A program made the translations under genes and the position numbers. Shown one piece after another: positions 52,899 to 61,353 of a stretch of DNA of 64,000 nt. How positions within the stretch are numbered: position 1 is the stretch's first letter; each line of letters starts with the position of its first letter. The DNA lies in assembly GCA_028718905.1 (NCBI GenBank), contig JAQUKV010000006.1:1-64000 (forward strand), in the 5' to 3' direction. This stretch comes from Candidatus Peribacteraceae bacterium (lineage in GTDB: Bacteria; Patescibacteriota; Gracilibacteria; Peribacterales; Peribacteraceae). Under the pieces are notes generated by a model. That model had not been told where the DNA came from. It did not search any database and was given only the letters and a program-made list of their open reading frames with translations.

Positions 52899-53612
52899 GT
52901 GCCCCCCTCTGTTCCCGATTTCAAGATTTCTCCGGCAACCATGCAACGTCCGTCGTCCCGTTCGGATGCCATGCATGGTCCGTTCTGGCAGAGGTTCTTT
53001 GAGGAAGCCGCCACCCGGATCTTCACCGCAGGGGGAATGATTGTCGACATCGGCGGAGGACTCAGGCTCGATCCGCGCAGAGGAGACAGAGTGAACCCCA
53101 ATCACCAGAAACAATTCGGCCGTTTCCTTGCAGACACGCGCGTGCAGTACCGCGTGACGGATTATACCGGCCAGTTCCATCCCGATTTTGTGGAAGACAT
53201 CCATGCGCTCTCCTTCGCCGATTCCTCGATCGACGGACTGTTCTGCATGGCCGTACTGGAACACGTCTACGATCCCAAAAAGGCTGCAGAGCAAGTGACA
53301 CGCGTGCTCAAGCCGGGCGGCATGGGCCTCTTGTACGTCCCCTTTCTGTACCGCTACCACGCGACGACGACGAAGGACTACCTCGATTACTTCCGCTATT
53401 CGAAAGACGGAATCGCCTACCTCTTCCGCGGTTGCAGGGAAATCGAAATCTGCCCCGTGCGCGGGCTCTTCGAATCGCTCCTGCGCTTTACCCCGCTCCA
53501 CCGCATCGGCATACTGCGCTGGCTGCTGCGCTGTCTTGATTGGAGCACAGCACGCATGCGCGTTGTTTCGGAGGTTCAAACTTCAGGATACTTCATTCGA
53601 ATAAAGAAATAA
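52899..53612 (+). CDS. SAM-dependent methyltransferase
   Basis: A 237-aa class I methyltransferase. The SAM loop is VDIGGGLRLD; motif II-IV correspond to VEDIHALSFADSSIDGLFCMAVLEHVYDPKKAAEQVTRVLKPGG, typical of the Methyltransf_11 group. The substrate is unknown. The start is uncertain: GTG at 52899 lies 7 nt after a TATAGT box, GTG at 52890 overlaps that box, and ATG at 52941 is an alternative. Confidence 0.8.
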   Translation: MPPSVPDFKISPATMQRPSSRSDAMHGPFWQRFFEEAATRIFTAGGMIVDIGGGLRLDPRRGDRVNPNHQKQFGRFLADTRVQYRVTDYTGQFHPDFVEDIHALSFADSSIDGLFCMAVLEHVYDPKKAAEQVTRVLKPGGMGLLYVPFLYRYHATTTKDYLDYFRYSKDGIAYLFRGCREIEICPVRGLFESLLRFTPLHRIGILRWLLRCLDWSTARMRVVSEVQTSGYFIRIKK

Positions 53613-53630
53613 TCATGCTACGATGGATTC

Positions 53631-54314
53631 ATGTCTGATCTCGGAGGTCCAGAAATAGGCGCACCCGGCGAGGGGGCAGCGGGCGGGTTCGAGGAGTTGA
53701 GCGAAGAAGCCAAACAGCGCTTCGCCGCAGCGGCTGCCGGCATGCAACAAATCCGTCGCGAGGAGAAGAAGAGCAAGCGCCGCGACGATCAGGTGGCCAA
53801 GGCGATCGTCCAGTTCCTGGATGAAGCCGATCACACGCACCTCTTCATCCTGATCTCCCGTCTGGTCGCCCGCGACTGCCCCAGTATCTTCATCCTCGCC
53901 ATTCTCTCGCTCATTCACCAGGGCTGCCGCGATACGGTGAAGGAATACTTGGGCGAATTGCTGAAAGAGATCCCCGAACCGGATCTGTCGGCTTCAAACG
54001 CTCTGACGAAAAGCGGCGCCATCGCCGTGGAGGAGGGTCAGATTCTCATCCGATGGATCACACGTCTGCAGACCGTGCTCTCGCTCGATGTCGCCGGAAT
54101 CCTCCTGAAACTCATGATCGACGAGAAACACATCGACGGCACCATTCTGCAGCTCACGACATTCGTGCTGCAGGAATTCTTTCGCGCGCAGAAGAAAGAA
54201 GTCCCGTTCGAGAAGCTGCAACCTCTCACCGCAAGCATCCTGCAAACGGTCTTCGAACCGTTCATTCCGGGGGTACGCAAACTCCTGCAGGAACGGGTGA
54301 AGGAGGGAAATTGA
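53631..54314 (+). CDS. Helical protein of unknown function
   Basis: A 227-aa cytoplasmic protein: Gly/Ala-rich N-terminus, a charged coiled coil (about 22-60), then an all-helical domain with several amphipathic or hydrophobic helices (LFILISRLVARDCPSIFILAILSLIHQG). No signal peptide. A TGC-TACGAT box ends 6 nt before the ATG. I do not recognise a family. Confidence 0.6.
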   Translation: MSDLGGPEIGAPGEGAAGGFEELSEEAKQRFAAAAAGMQQIRREEKKSKRRDDQVAKAIVQFLDEADHTHLFILISRLVARDCPSIFILAILSLIHQGCRDTVKEYLGELLKEIPEPDLSASNALTKSGAIAVEEGQILIRWITRLQTVLSLDVAGILLKLMIDEKHIDGTILQLTTFVLQEFFRAQKKEVPFEKLQPLTASILQTVFEPFIPGVRKLLQERVKEGN

Positions 54315-54327
54315 GAGCGAGGAATCT

Positions 54328-54475
54328 GCCTCACCCCTATCCCCCTCTCCGCCCCGGCCGACGCCAACCGGAGAGGGGGCAAATTTTTTCATTGAACAAA
54401 ACTGGAAACAGGAGAAACACTCCCCTCTCCCGTCGGCGAACGGGAGGGTAGGGAGAGGGGTTGGGGAGTGAGGCA
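54328..54475. repeat. MITE-like palindromic element, copy 2 (148 bp)
   Basis: Inverted ends TGCCTCACCCC and GGGGAGTGAGGCA, inner arms CCCCCTCTCC/GGAGAGGGGG (short hairpin with the GGCCGACGCC region) and CCCTCTCCC/GGGAGAGGGG. Same ends as the element at 29623-29820 with a different interior. Confidence 0.75.
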
Positions 54476-54488
54476 AGGCCAAGAAACC

Positions 54489-55037
54489 TCATTGAGCTCC
54501 GAAGGGAAAATCCTGAAGCAGCGTCTGTTTCACTCCGTTCACTTCAGCGTAGAGACGCAACCGGTCCGCCGGAACCTCGAACCCCGTTCCTTCGAGAATC
54601 TTCATTACTTTCTTCTTCACCGTATTGAAGCGCTGCGGATGCCCGATGCGCGCGAGCGTGATGTGCGGCGCGAAGGGCCGCCCGTCGGACCACGGGCAGG
54701 TCTTTTTCACGCGCGCCAGCTCCTCGCTGAAACCAACGGAAAGAAAAAGAACATGATCCTCGCCTCTTGCTCCGAACGTCTCTGCACCCGTGACCTTCAT
54801 CGTGAACGGCGCATGGAGAGAGGAAATTTTCCGGGCCTGCGCCACTATCCCCTGATACTCGAGCTGCCCCACGCTCGGCCAGAACATGAGTGTCAGGTGC
54901 GGGGAGGCGGGATTCTGAAAACGAAGGATATCCGCGAAGGACTTGAGCTCCTCCTGCAGCGCCTGAAACAGCCACTTGGGCTGTCCTTCGAGAGACAGCG
55001 CGAGAAAGACGGAGCGGAGGGGGAAATGCATTTCCAC
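54489..55037 (-). CDS. thpR: 2H phosphoesterase (ThpR/LigT-like RNA cyclic phosphodiesterase)
   Basis: A 182-aa protein of the 2H family, which opens 2',3'-cyclic phosphates on RNA. Both HxT motifs are present: HLTLMFW (about residue 47) and HITLARI (about 125), with FLALSLEGQ at the start. It starts at GTG 55037, 6 nt after a TAGAAT box; an ATG at 55031 is possible. Confidence 0.85.
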   Translation of the reverse strand: MEMHFPLRSVFLALSLEGQPKWLFQALQEELKSFADILRFQNPASPHLTLMFWPSVGQLEYQGIVAQARKISSLHAPFTMKVTGAETFGARGEDHVLFLSVGFSEELARVKKTCPWSDGRPFAPHITLARIGHPQRFNTVKKKVMKILEGTGFEVPADRLRLYAEVNGVKQTLLQDFPFGAQ

Positions 55038-55111
55038 GGACCCATTCTACTGAAATGATTGGATGGTCGCACCCGTTGAGCTAGCCTAGCTCCATCGTTC
55101 ACCCCATCCCC

Positions 55112-55420
55112 ATGGAATCATGTATCGCCTGCAGCATGCCGCTCGCACAACCGAAAGATAAGGGTTGCGACACGAAGGAGGGGCCGGTGTGCGTTCACTG
55201 TATGACGCCGGGGGGCGGCGTGAAAAACTGCGATGAGGTGTTTGAAGGCGGCGTGGCATTTTTCTTGTCTGCGACGCAAACGACGGACCGCATCCTGGCT
55301 GAAAAGCTCGTCCGCAAGACGATGAATGGCCTGCCCTATTGGCAAAAAAATCCCTGCTCCTGCCTGAAAGGAGAGCAGGCGAGCGATGCGGAGTTTGCGG
55401 CGGCGATGACTCAGCTCTAG
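55112..55420 (+). CDS. Putative zinc-ribbon protein
   Basis: A 102-aa protein with CIACSMPLAQP at the start, CVHC about 25 residues later, and CSC near residue 85, plus a helical middle. CxxCxMPL followed by CxxC matches the small zinc_ribbon_2 type domain found alone or on regulators. The function is unknown. Its last base pairs overlap the fossil copy of the lepA end on the other strand. Confidence 0.65.
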   Translation: MESCIACSMPLAQPKDKGCDTKEGPVCVHCMTPGGGVKNCDEVFEGGVAFFLSATQTTDRILAEKLVRKTMNGLPYWQKNPCSCLKGEQASDAEFAAAMTQL

Positions 55421-55461
55421 CGCTTGAGCACGCTCAAAAACGCCTCCTGCGTGAGTGTCAT
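55417..55461 (-). repeat. Fossil copy of the last 14 codons of lepA
   Basis: Reads MTLTQEAFLSVLKR and stop, the same peptide as the true lepA end VTLTQEAFLSVLKR (55515-55559), but 12 of the 13 shared codons differ by synonymous changes. A REP-like palindrome (CCTCGACTTCGCTCGGGATCAC core, about 55463-55484) lies between the two copies. Confidence 0.8.
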
Positions 55462-55514
55462 CCCTCGACTTCGCTCGGGATCACGGCTCTTCCATGAAAC
55501 AACGAAGGACATTC

Positions 55515-57350
55515 TTATCGTTTCAGAACACTCAGGAACGCTTCTTGGGTCAACGTGACCTTGCCCATTTTCTTCATGCGCTTCTTCCCCTTCTTTTGCT
55601 TTTCGAGCAGCTTGTTCTTGCGCGTCACATCGCCGCCATACAGGTACCCCGTCACATCCTTGCGGTAGGCCGCCACGGTTTCGCGCGCCACGATCTTGCC
55701 GCCGATCGCGGCCTGCACGGGAACCTGGAACTGCTGCTTCGGCATGACCTCCTTGAGCTTCTTGCAGATGACGGCACCCACGTGGTGCGCCTCGGACCGG
55801 TGCACGATGGTCGAGAGCGCATCCGCGCTCTCGCCCAGCAGAAGAATCTGCAGCTTCACAAGATCCCCGGAACGGTATCCGATGGGATCGTAACTCATGG
55901 AACCGTAGCCGGACGTCGCCGACTTGAGAAGGTCGAAGAAATCGAGCACGATGCCCTGCAGCGGCACCTCGAAAATGAGCAGAGCGCGCTCGGCATCGAG
56001 ATAGCTCAATGCCTGCTGAATGCCGCGGCGCTCCCCGACGAGCGTCATGGCGGCACCGATATCCTGCGCGCGGCACACGATCTCCAGCTTCACCCACGGT
56101 TCGCGCACCTCGGCGATGCACGAAGGATCGGGAAAGTCCGCGGGATTGCTGATGCGAGCGGTATCCGGTTCGTCCGGTTTGAGCAGGCTCGCGCGCACCA
56201 CCTCGGCCGGGCGGCGGACAGCCAGCTTCACTTCGTAGAGCACGCTCGGCGCAGTGATGATCAGATCGCAATCGTGCTCGCGCTCCAGCCGCTCCTGCAC
56301 GATATCCATATGGAGAAGTCCGAGGAACCCGCAGCGGAACCCGTTGCCCAGTGCCGCATTGTGTTCCGGCTCGAATTTGAGAGCGGCATCGTTGAGGGCC
56401 AGCTTCTCCAGCGCCTCGCGAAGATCGGGATAGTCATCGGCCTCCGACGGGTAGAGCCCGGCAAAAACCATGGGCTGCACTTCTTTGTAGCCGGGAAGCG
56501 CTTTCACCTCACTGGAAGAAGAAACGGTATCCCCCGTCCGCACCGAGCGCACATCTTTGGATCCTGTGACGATGTAGCCGATTTCACCTTCTTGCAGAGC
56601 GGGATCCGATGCGTACTTGGGCGCGAAATGTCCCAGATCCAGCACCTCGACCGGCGTCTTGGTCCCGAGCAGGTGCACCCTGTCGCCCTTTTTAAACTGA
56701 CCCTCCACGACGCGCACGTAGGCGACCGCTCCACGGTAGGGATCCATGATGGCATCGAAGATGAGAGCGCGCGCCGCAGCCGTACTGCGTACTGCATTCT
56801 GCGTACTGCTTCCCAACCGGGGTGGAGGAATCCTCCCGATCACCGCATCCAATACATCAGGTACTCCCCTGCCCTCCTTGGCGGAAATTCGAAGGATGTC
56901 TTCTTTCTGACATCCGAGGAGTTTTATCACTTCCTCGCTCACGCGCTCGGGATCGGCCGCGGGCAGGTCGATCTTGTTGAGGACCGGAATGATCGTGAGA
57001 TCGTGCTCCATAGCCATCGTGAGCACGGCCAGGGTCTGCGCCTGAATGCCCTGCGAGCAATCGACGAGCAGAATCGCCCCCTCGCACGCCACGAGACTGC
57101 GGCTGACCTCGTAACGGAAATCCGTGTGCCCGGGCGTGTCGATGAGGTTCAGCTGGATTCCCTTCCAGCCCATCCGCACGGGGGTCAGCTTGATCGTGAT
57201 GCCGCGCTCCCGCTCCAGGTCCATCATGTCGAGCAGCTGCTCCTTCATCTCGCGTTTCTGGAGTGTGCCCGTGGCTTCGATCATGCGGTCGGCCAGCGTG
57301 GACTTGCCGTGGTCTATATGAGCAATAATGCAAAAGTTACGTATTTCCAT
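55515..57350 (-). CDS. lepA: Elongation factor 4 (LepA)
   Basis: Ribosome-associated GTPase that back-translocates or remodels stalled ribosomes. The 611-aa protein shows G1 AHIDHGKS, G2 ERGITIK, G3 DTPGH, G4 NKID, SAKEGRGV, and the EF4-specific C-terminal domain (GGDVTRKNKLLEKQKKGKKRMKKMG). The start is the ATG at 57350 (MEIRNFCIIAHIDHGK). A 43-codon frame upstream beginning MDIRNFCIT overlaps this start. Both gene ends are flanked by diverged copies of themselves, suggesting the gene replaced an older lepA. Confidence 0.95.
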   Translation of the reverse strand: MEIRNFCIIAHIDHGKSTLADRMIEATGTLQKREMKEQLLDMMDLERERGITIKLTPVRMGWKGIQLNLIDTPGHTDFRYEVSRSLVACEGAILLVDCSQGIQAQTLAVLTMAMEHDLTIIPVLNKIDLPAADPERVSEEVIKLLGCQKEDILRISAKEGRGVPDVLDAVIGRIPPPRLGSSTQNAVRSTAAARALIFDAIMDPYRGAVAYVRVVEGQFKKGDRVHLLGTKTPVEVLDLGHFAPKYASDPALQEGEIGYIVTGSKDVRSVRTGDTVSSSSEVKALPGYKEVQPMVFAGLYPSEADDYPDLREALEKLALNDAALKFEPEHNAALGNGFRCGFLGLLHMDIVQERLEREHDCDLIITAPSVLYEVKLAVRRPAEVVRASLLKPDEPDTARISNPADFPDPSCIAEVREPWVKLEIVCRAQDIGAAMTLVGERRGIQQALSYLDAERALLIFEVPLQGIVLDFFDLLKSATSGYGSMSYDPIGYRSGDLVKLQILLLGESADALSTIVHRSEAHHVGAVICKKLKEVMPKQQFQVPVQAAIGGKIVARETVAAYRKDVTGYLYGGDVTRKNKLLEKQKKGKKRMKKMGKVTLTQEAFLSVLKR

Positions 57351-57468
57351 ACTTATCCAGAAAGAGAAGCGCGACCTGCCCCGCACCGAACGAGCGGTCA
57401 CAGACCCCGAGCGAAGCCGAGGGGAGCGAGGTCTGGTGCGGGGTGATGCAGAAGTTACGAATATCCAT
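57337..57468 (-). other. Upstream frame containing a fossil lepA start
   Basis: 43 codons starting MDIRNFCIT (7 of the first 8 residues equal to the lepA start), then a palindromic insert (CCCCGCACC at 57379-57387 with GGTGCGGGG at 57435-57443), ending at TAA 57337-57339, 14 bp inside lepA. It may be only a relic, or act as an upstream open frame on lepA. Confidence 0.6.
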
Positions 57469-57527
57469 AATTCGTATAACGGCTCCACAATAGCAAATTC
57501 CGCTTCTTGAAGACACCGATTGCCCGA

Positions 57528-60275
57528 TTACTTCTGCACCGCCTCGAGTACCCTCGCCCCGGCATCCAGCAGCTTCTCATACTCTGCGATCAGATTTTCA
57601 TACCGCGATAGATAACGATCTCTCGATAATGCAGTGATCTCTTCAGTCTTCTTCGGATTCCATGTATTCATCTGATCACGTGCATCCAGCCGTTTCTGGT
57701 GCTTCTCCTCTTCCCAACTACGGCTACGGGCCTCATCGAGCTTTCGAAAGTCCACGCCGATATTCCTCGCGGGACGCGCTGGATCCGTCACAAGGTAATC
57801 AGTGAGGGGGAACAAACGCTCATACTTCATTTTCTGTTCCCGCGCATGCTTGCGCACTTCTTCACACCACAGCTGTACAATCTCTGCATATTCGCGCGTA
57901 TCAGTATCCGTGATCGACCGCTTCGCACGCTCAATGGCCTGCGTCAAACGGGTGGATCCGTCTTCGATTACGAAACACTGTTGCCGACGCTTCAGGTACA
58001 TGAGTTCAGTGCGATAACGCGGTATCGTACGATCAATATCGGGATATCCCTCGTACAGCTCAATGGCTGCAGTGATGCCTTCGTACTCCCGCGGTACCTG
58101 AAGACGGGCATCGCGCATCATGACGCGTCGCAAATCGGCAGCGACGAGCACGATGCCAATGGGACCAAGCACCTTTCCAATCCGAGATGTTCGCGATGCG
58201 CCCTCGGCAACTTTCTCGGCTGTTGCGGTTTCGCCTGCAACAGATCCCTCCACAACGACGGCACCCGCACCACGCAGACGGCTGGGTAGTCGCACAAGAC
58301 CACGTGCACCGCTCCAGAGTCCGCTCCCAATTGAACGGGCGACTTTGCCCCCTGCTTTGATGACGAGGATCGTACCGACAATCCCAATGACCAATGCAAC
58401 GCCCGCCGTAATGAGGAACCATTTCTTCAAATTATTGAATCGCTCACTCAGGACATTAAGTGCCAGGCCGACATCGAGGTGCACATCAATATTCTTATCC
58501 ACGCCATGCAGGAATTTCGCATACTCCCCCATAAAGCCGGAAGGTGGTTGGTCGGCACCGAAATCACCCTGTAACTGCCGGATGAGCATGAGCGAAACAG
58601 TTGCATCCCCGTACATCGCCCTCAATGCATCCACATTCGATGGAGTGACCCGTTCATTTGGAAGCATGGCTACACCCTCTTCATTAAACTTCACTGTTTC
58701 CAGCGCCACAGCCGAAGGCGGCTTCACCATCTGGAGGAGCGTGATGGACTCTCGGAATTGCTGCACCTTGGAACGGTCAAACTTCTGCATGAGGTCGAGG
58801 ATGCTCGTGGCCTTCTCGCGCACGGTCTTCTTCTCCTCATCGTTCAGTTCCTCCCAGCGTTCCTTGCCGACGGGCCATCCCATTGCCTCATCGAGCGGCT
58901 CTGTGAGAGAATCCTGTGCCGCCTTCTTCAATCCGAATTTCTCGGGAACAGCGATGGTGAAGAACTCCGCAAGACGATGTGTCATCTGCCTCACGGCCTC
59001 ACGACCGTTCTTGTTCCATAGATCTTCCGTCTTCTCTTTCATGCCCGGATCCAACAGGTCCTTTTCGACGCGTTCGAGAAAATTCCCCATCTGCCCAAGG
59101 TGATGCGCCTTACGCATCTCCATATTCTCGGCAATGGCATCGCGGACTTCGGGGGGGGTTTTGAGCGGACTGATACCGCCAACCCCTTCAAAGCTGTACT
59201 TCTTGCCGAACTGCTCCTGGATCGCCGAGAGTTCGGTCTGTGCAATGCCATACTCCCCGAGATCCTGAGTCAGAGAAAGAATCTCACCGGTGACCGCACG
59301 CCGTTTCTCCCCAAGCTCAGCAAACTGTGCATTCACCGATCTGACGCGCTGCTGCAGAAAGTCGTGCCGGTCTTTATCCGCTTCCGTAAATTCCCCTTTC
59401 CCTCCTTCTGCAAGCTTGTGTTTGAGTGCAAGACGATCCAGTTCGGCACGCGCATTCGTCAGCACAGGATCACGTGCAATCTCACTCTGTTGGCTAAGAA
59501 ACTGCTTATAGCGAAATTTCAGGAACTCCAGAACCATCTGCTTCGGCACGTAGCCAGCTTCAATTCCCTGCAAGCCATGATTGCCGGCAAGAATATCAAT
59601 GATACGCTGGTTCAGCTGATTGGCACGGATCAACTTCTGATCGTTGTCCCCCTCCAGTGCAGCCAGACTTTCTGCCGAGAGCCTGCGAACGTATTGCTCA
59701 CGCAACTGCTGTAGTGATGCCCGATCACCAAAACCCTCTGCACTATGCTGATCAAGCAGGAGCACCTGTGAGAAGCCTACTCGCTCCTGTGTGGCCTCCT
59801 GCAGGGCAGCCACATAGCGATCGGTATCCATCTCCATCTTCTGAATTTCCTGCGGCACAGATGGGACTCTGGCGCGGAGAACCCGATAGAGCCGGAGACT
59901 GGCAACCACGTGACCCTGTGCCTGCCGGAAGTACTCGTGATACGCAACTGCCTGCTCGGCCACAATGAGCTCCTTGAGCTTTTCAGAATCCAGTGGCTTT
60001 CTCTCGTTCTTCGCTTCCTGTAATTCCTTGAGGCGTTGCAGTGCCGCGCGACGGTAGAGCAGCTCATTGTACCGGCTCTGTTCATTGTAAGTATCAATGC
60101 GATGATCCTTCACAATATCCTTCAGTTCCTTCTTAATCCATTGCTCTGTAATTTCACCAGGCAAAGGTTTTGCCTCCGGACCAAGCGTGCGCTCCAGTGC
60201 GTCGAGCGATCGGGAAAAAGACGGACCACGTTCGTTGGCTTCAGGTGCGCCTGCGGATGGTCGTTCGACTGGCAT
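57528..60275 (-). CDS. Large coiled-coil membrane protein of unknown function
   Basis: A 915-aa protein. Residues about 20-620 are highly charged and helical, with long coiled-coil stretches; a transmembrane helix lies near 650-672 (FLITAGVALVIGIVGTILVI), followed by a Gly/Arg-rich basic linker, a second hydrophobic stretch (KVLGPIGIVLVAADL) and a helical C-terminal domain. No catalytic motif recognised. It is the third or last gene of a run with the 207-aa and 137-aa proteins and csaB, so an envelope-related role is plausible. Confidence 0.65.
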   Translation of the reverse strand: MPVERPSAGAPEANERGPSFSRSLDALERTLGPEAKPLPGEITEQWIKKELKDIVKDHRIDTYNEQSRYNELLYRRAALQRLKELQEAKNERKPLDSEKLKELIVAEQAVAYHEYFRQAQGHVVASLRLYRVLRARVPSVPQEIQKMEMDTDRYVAALQEATQERVGFSQVLLLDQHSAEGFGDRASLQQLREQYVRRLSAESLAALEGDNDQKLIRANQLNQRIIDILAGNHGLQGIEAGYVPKQMVLEFLKFRYKQFLSQQSEIARDPVLTNARAELDRLALKHKLAEGGKGEFTEADKDRHDFLQQRVRSVNAQFAELGEKRRAVTGEILSLTQDLGEYGIAQTELSAIQEQFGKKYSFEGVGGISPLKTPPEVRDAIAENMEMRKAHHLGQMGNFLERVEKDLLDPGMKEKTEDLWNKNGREAVRQMTHRLAEFFTIAVPEKFGLKKAAQDSLTEPLDEAMGWPVGKERWEELNDEEKKTVREKATSILDLMQKFDRSKVQQFRESITLLQMVKPPSAVALETVKFNEEGVAMLPNERVTPSNVDALRAMYGDATVSLMLIRQLQGDFGADQPPSGFMGEYAKFLHGVDKNIDVHLDVGLALNVLSERFNNLKKWFLITAGVALVIGIVGTILVIKAGGKVARSIGSGLWSGARGLVRLPSRLRGAGAVVVEGSVAGETATAEKVAEGASRTSRIGKVLGPIGIVLVAADLRRVMMRDARLQVPREYEGITAAIELYEGYPDIDRTIPRYRTELMYLKRRQQCFVIEDGSTRLTQAIERAKRSITDTDTREYAEIVQLWCEEVRKHAREQKMKYERLFPLTDYLVTDPARPARNIGVDFRKLDEARSRSWEEEKHQKRLDARDQMNTWNPKKTEEITALSRDRYLSRYENLIAEYEKLLDAGARVLEAVQK

Positions 60276-60313
60276 TGTTGGTGTGTAATGTGTGTGGCGT
60301 GAAACGCCAAGAC

Positions 60314-60937
60314 TTATATGGGTCCCCCTGCTCCGGGAATGGGTTGAGCAGGAGGGGGCACGGCCAGTTCTCCCGCACCGGGAGGAAGAGGGCTTCCGGG
60401 AACGGGAGGCATCATCTCACCTGCAGCATCCGCGGCACCGAAGACCTTACCCAAACCGAGCTTGGTTGCGGCCAATTCCAAATTCCCTGTTGCATACAGT
60501 GCAAGAGCCGTTCCTCCGGCGATGAGAGCGAGGAGCAAGATCGCCGAAACGAACGGATGGCCCTTGCCGAAGCTTTTCATCTTCTCCCATGCGCGTGCAA
60601 AGAGCCCCTTCTTTTCGGGAGATTTCACGTCCTTCAGGAAACGGTCTTTCTGTCGCAATACCTCGCCGGCCAGCTCGAGCTGTTCATTGAGAAAATCAGG
60701 ATTAAATGCAGGATCAATGTTGCGCAGGTCCTGTTCATGCTCCATCAATTTATTGAAGAGAAGCCGGCGTCCATCAACACTTTGCAAAGACAAAGCCACT
60801 TCCTGAATATTCATTTCCAAGTACTGCGAGAGGCGTTCCGGAGTCGGAATGAATTTGGGAAGAATCTCAACACGGGACCCTTTCCTGCGGTCACCGCCGG
60901 AAGGAGCGTCTGCCGGTGAAAGCTGGGAAACGGACAT
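60314..60937 (-). CDS. Single-pass membrane protein of unknown function
   Basis: A 207-aa protein: helical N-terminal region (about 25-115), one transmembrane helix (FVSAILLLALIAGGTALALY, about 130-150), and a Pro/Gly/Ala-rich C-terminal tail. It precedes the 915-aa protein by 38 bp and follows the 137-aa gene by 2 bp. No family recognised. Confidence 0.65.
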   Translation of the reverse strand: MSVSQLSPADAPSGGDRRKGSRVEILPKFIPTPERLSQYLEMNIQEVALSLQSVDGRRLLFNKLMEHEQDLRNIDPAFNPDFLNEQLELAGEVLRQKDRFLKDVKSPEKKGLFARAWEKMKSFGKGHPFVSAILLLALIAGGTALALYATGNLELAATKLGLGKVFGAADAAGEMMPPVPGSPLPPGAGELAVPPPAQPIPGAGGPI

Positions 60938-60939
60938 GC

Positions 60940-61353
60940 TTACGCAGAAAAGGCGGCAGAAATAAGAGAATGCCGGACTGTCGCGAGCGACTGAATGCCT
61001 TCGATGTCGCTGTCATCTTTTGCCTGTGACAGAAACTCCCGAATGATTCTCGTAAGGGGAATAGGGCCGATCGCAAAACAGAGTTCAGCCAGATCTGCAT
61101 CATTCACATCACTGAGATCGCTCCCTGAAACCAAGGAAACCAGTGTTCCGACATCGGTAAGTGTACGTGCACGTTCGACGATGCTCATGAGTTTTTTATC
61201 ATGCAAATGAACCAAATGCAGACGCATCGAACGATGCTGTATATCATCATGGGAGGGCACCGCCTCCACTACCACCTCCCACCCCTCCTGAAGCTCCGCC
61301 GGAAGAGCTCCGAACGCCTTCTTTTCCTCGCCTGTGAGGTAAAGCGTATTCAT
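60940..61353 (-). CDS. Hypothetical cytoplasmic protein
   Basis: A 137-aa protein starting in the stop of csaB (ATGA overlap at 61350-61353). The N-terminal half is acidic and the C-terminal half helical; no transmembrane segment or known motif. Coupled translation with csaB and the tight gap to the next gene place it in one operon. Confidence 0.6.
   Translation of the reverse strand: MNTLYLTGEEKKAFGALPAELQEGWEVVVEAVPSHDDIQHRSMRLHLVHLHDKKLMSIVERARTLTDVGTLVSLVSGSDLSDVNDADLAELCFAIGPIPLTRIIREFLSQAKDDSDIEGIQSLATVRHSLISAAFSA

Noticed and set aside
55455..57446. 663-codon plus-strand frame over lepA
   Set aside because: Antisense shadow covering lepA and its flanking relics.
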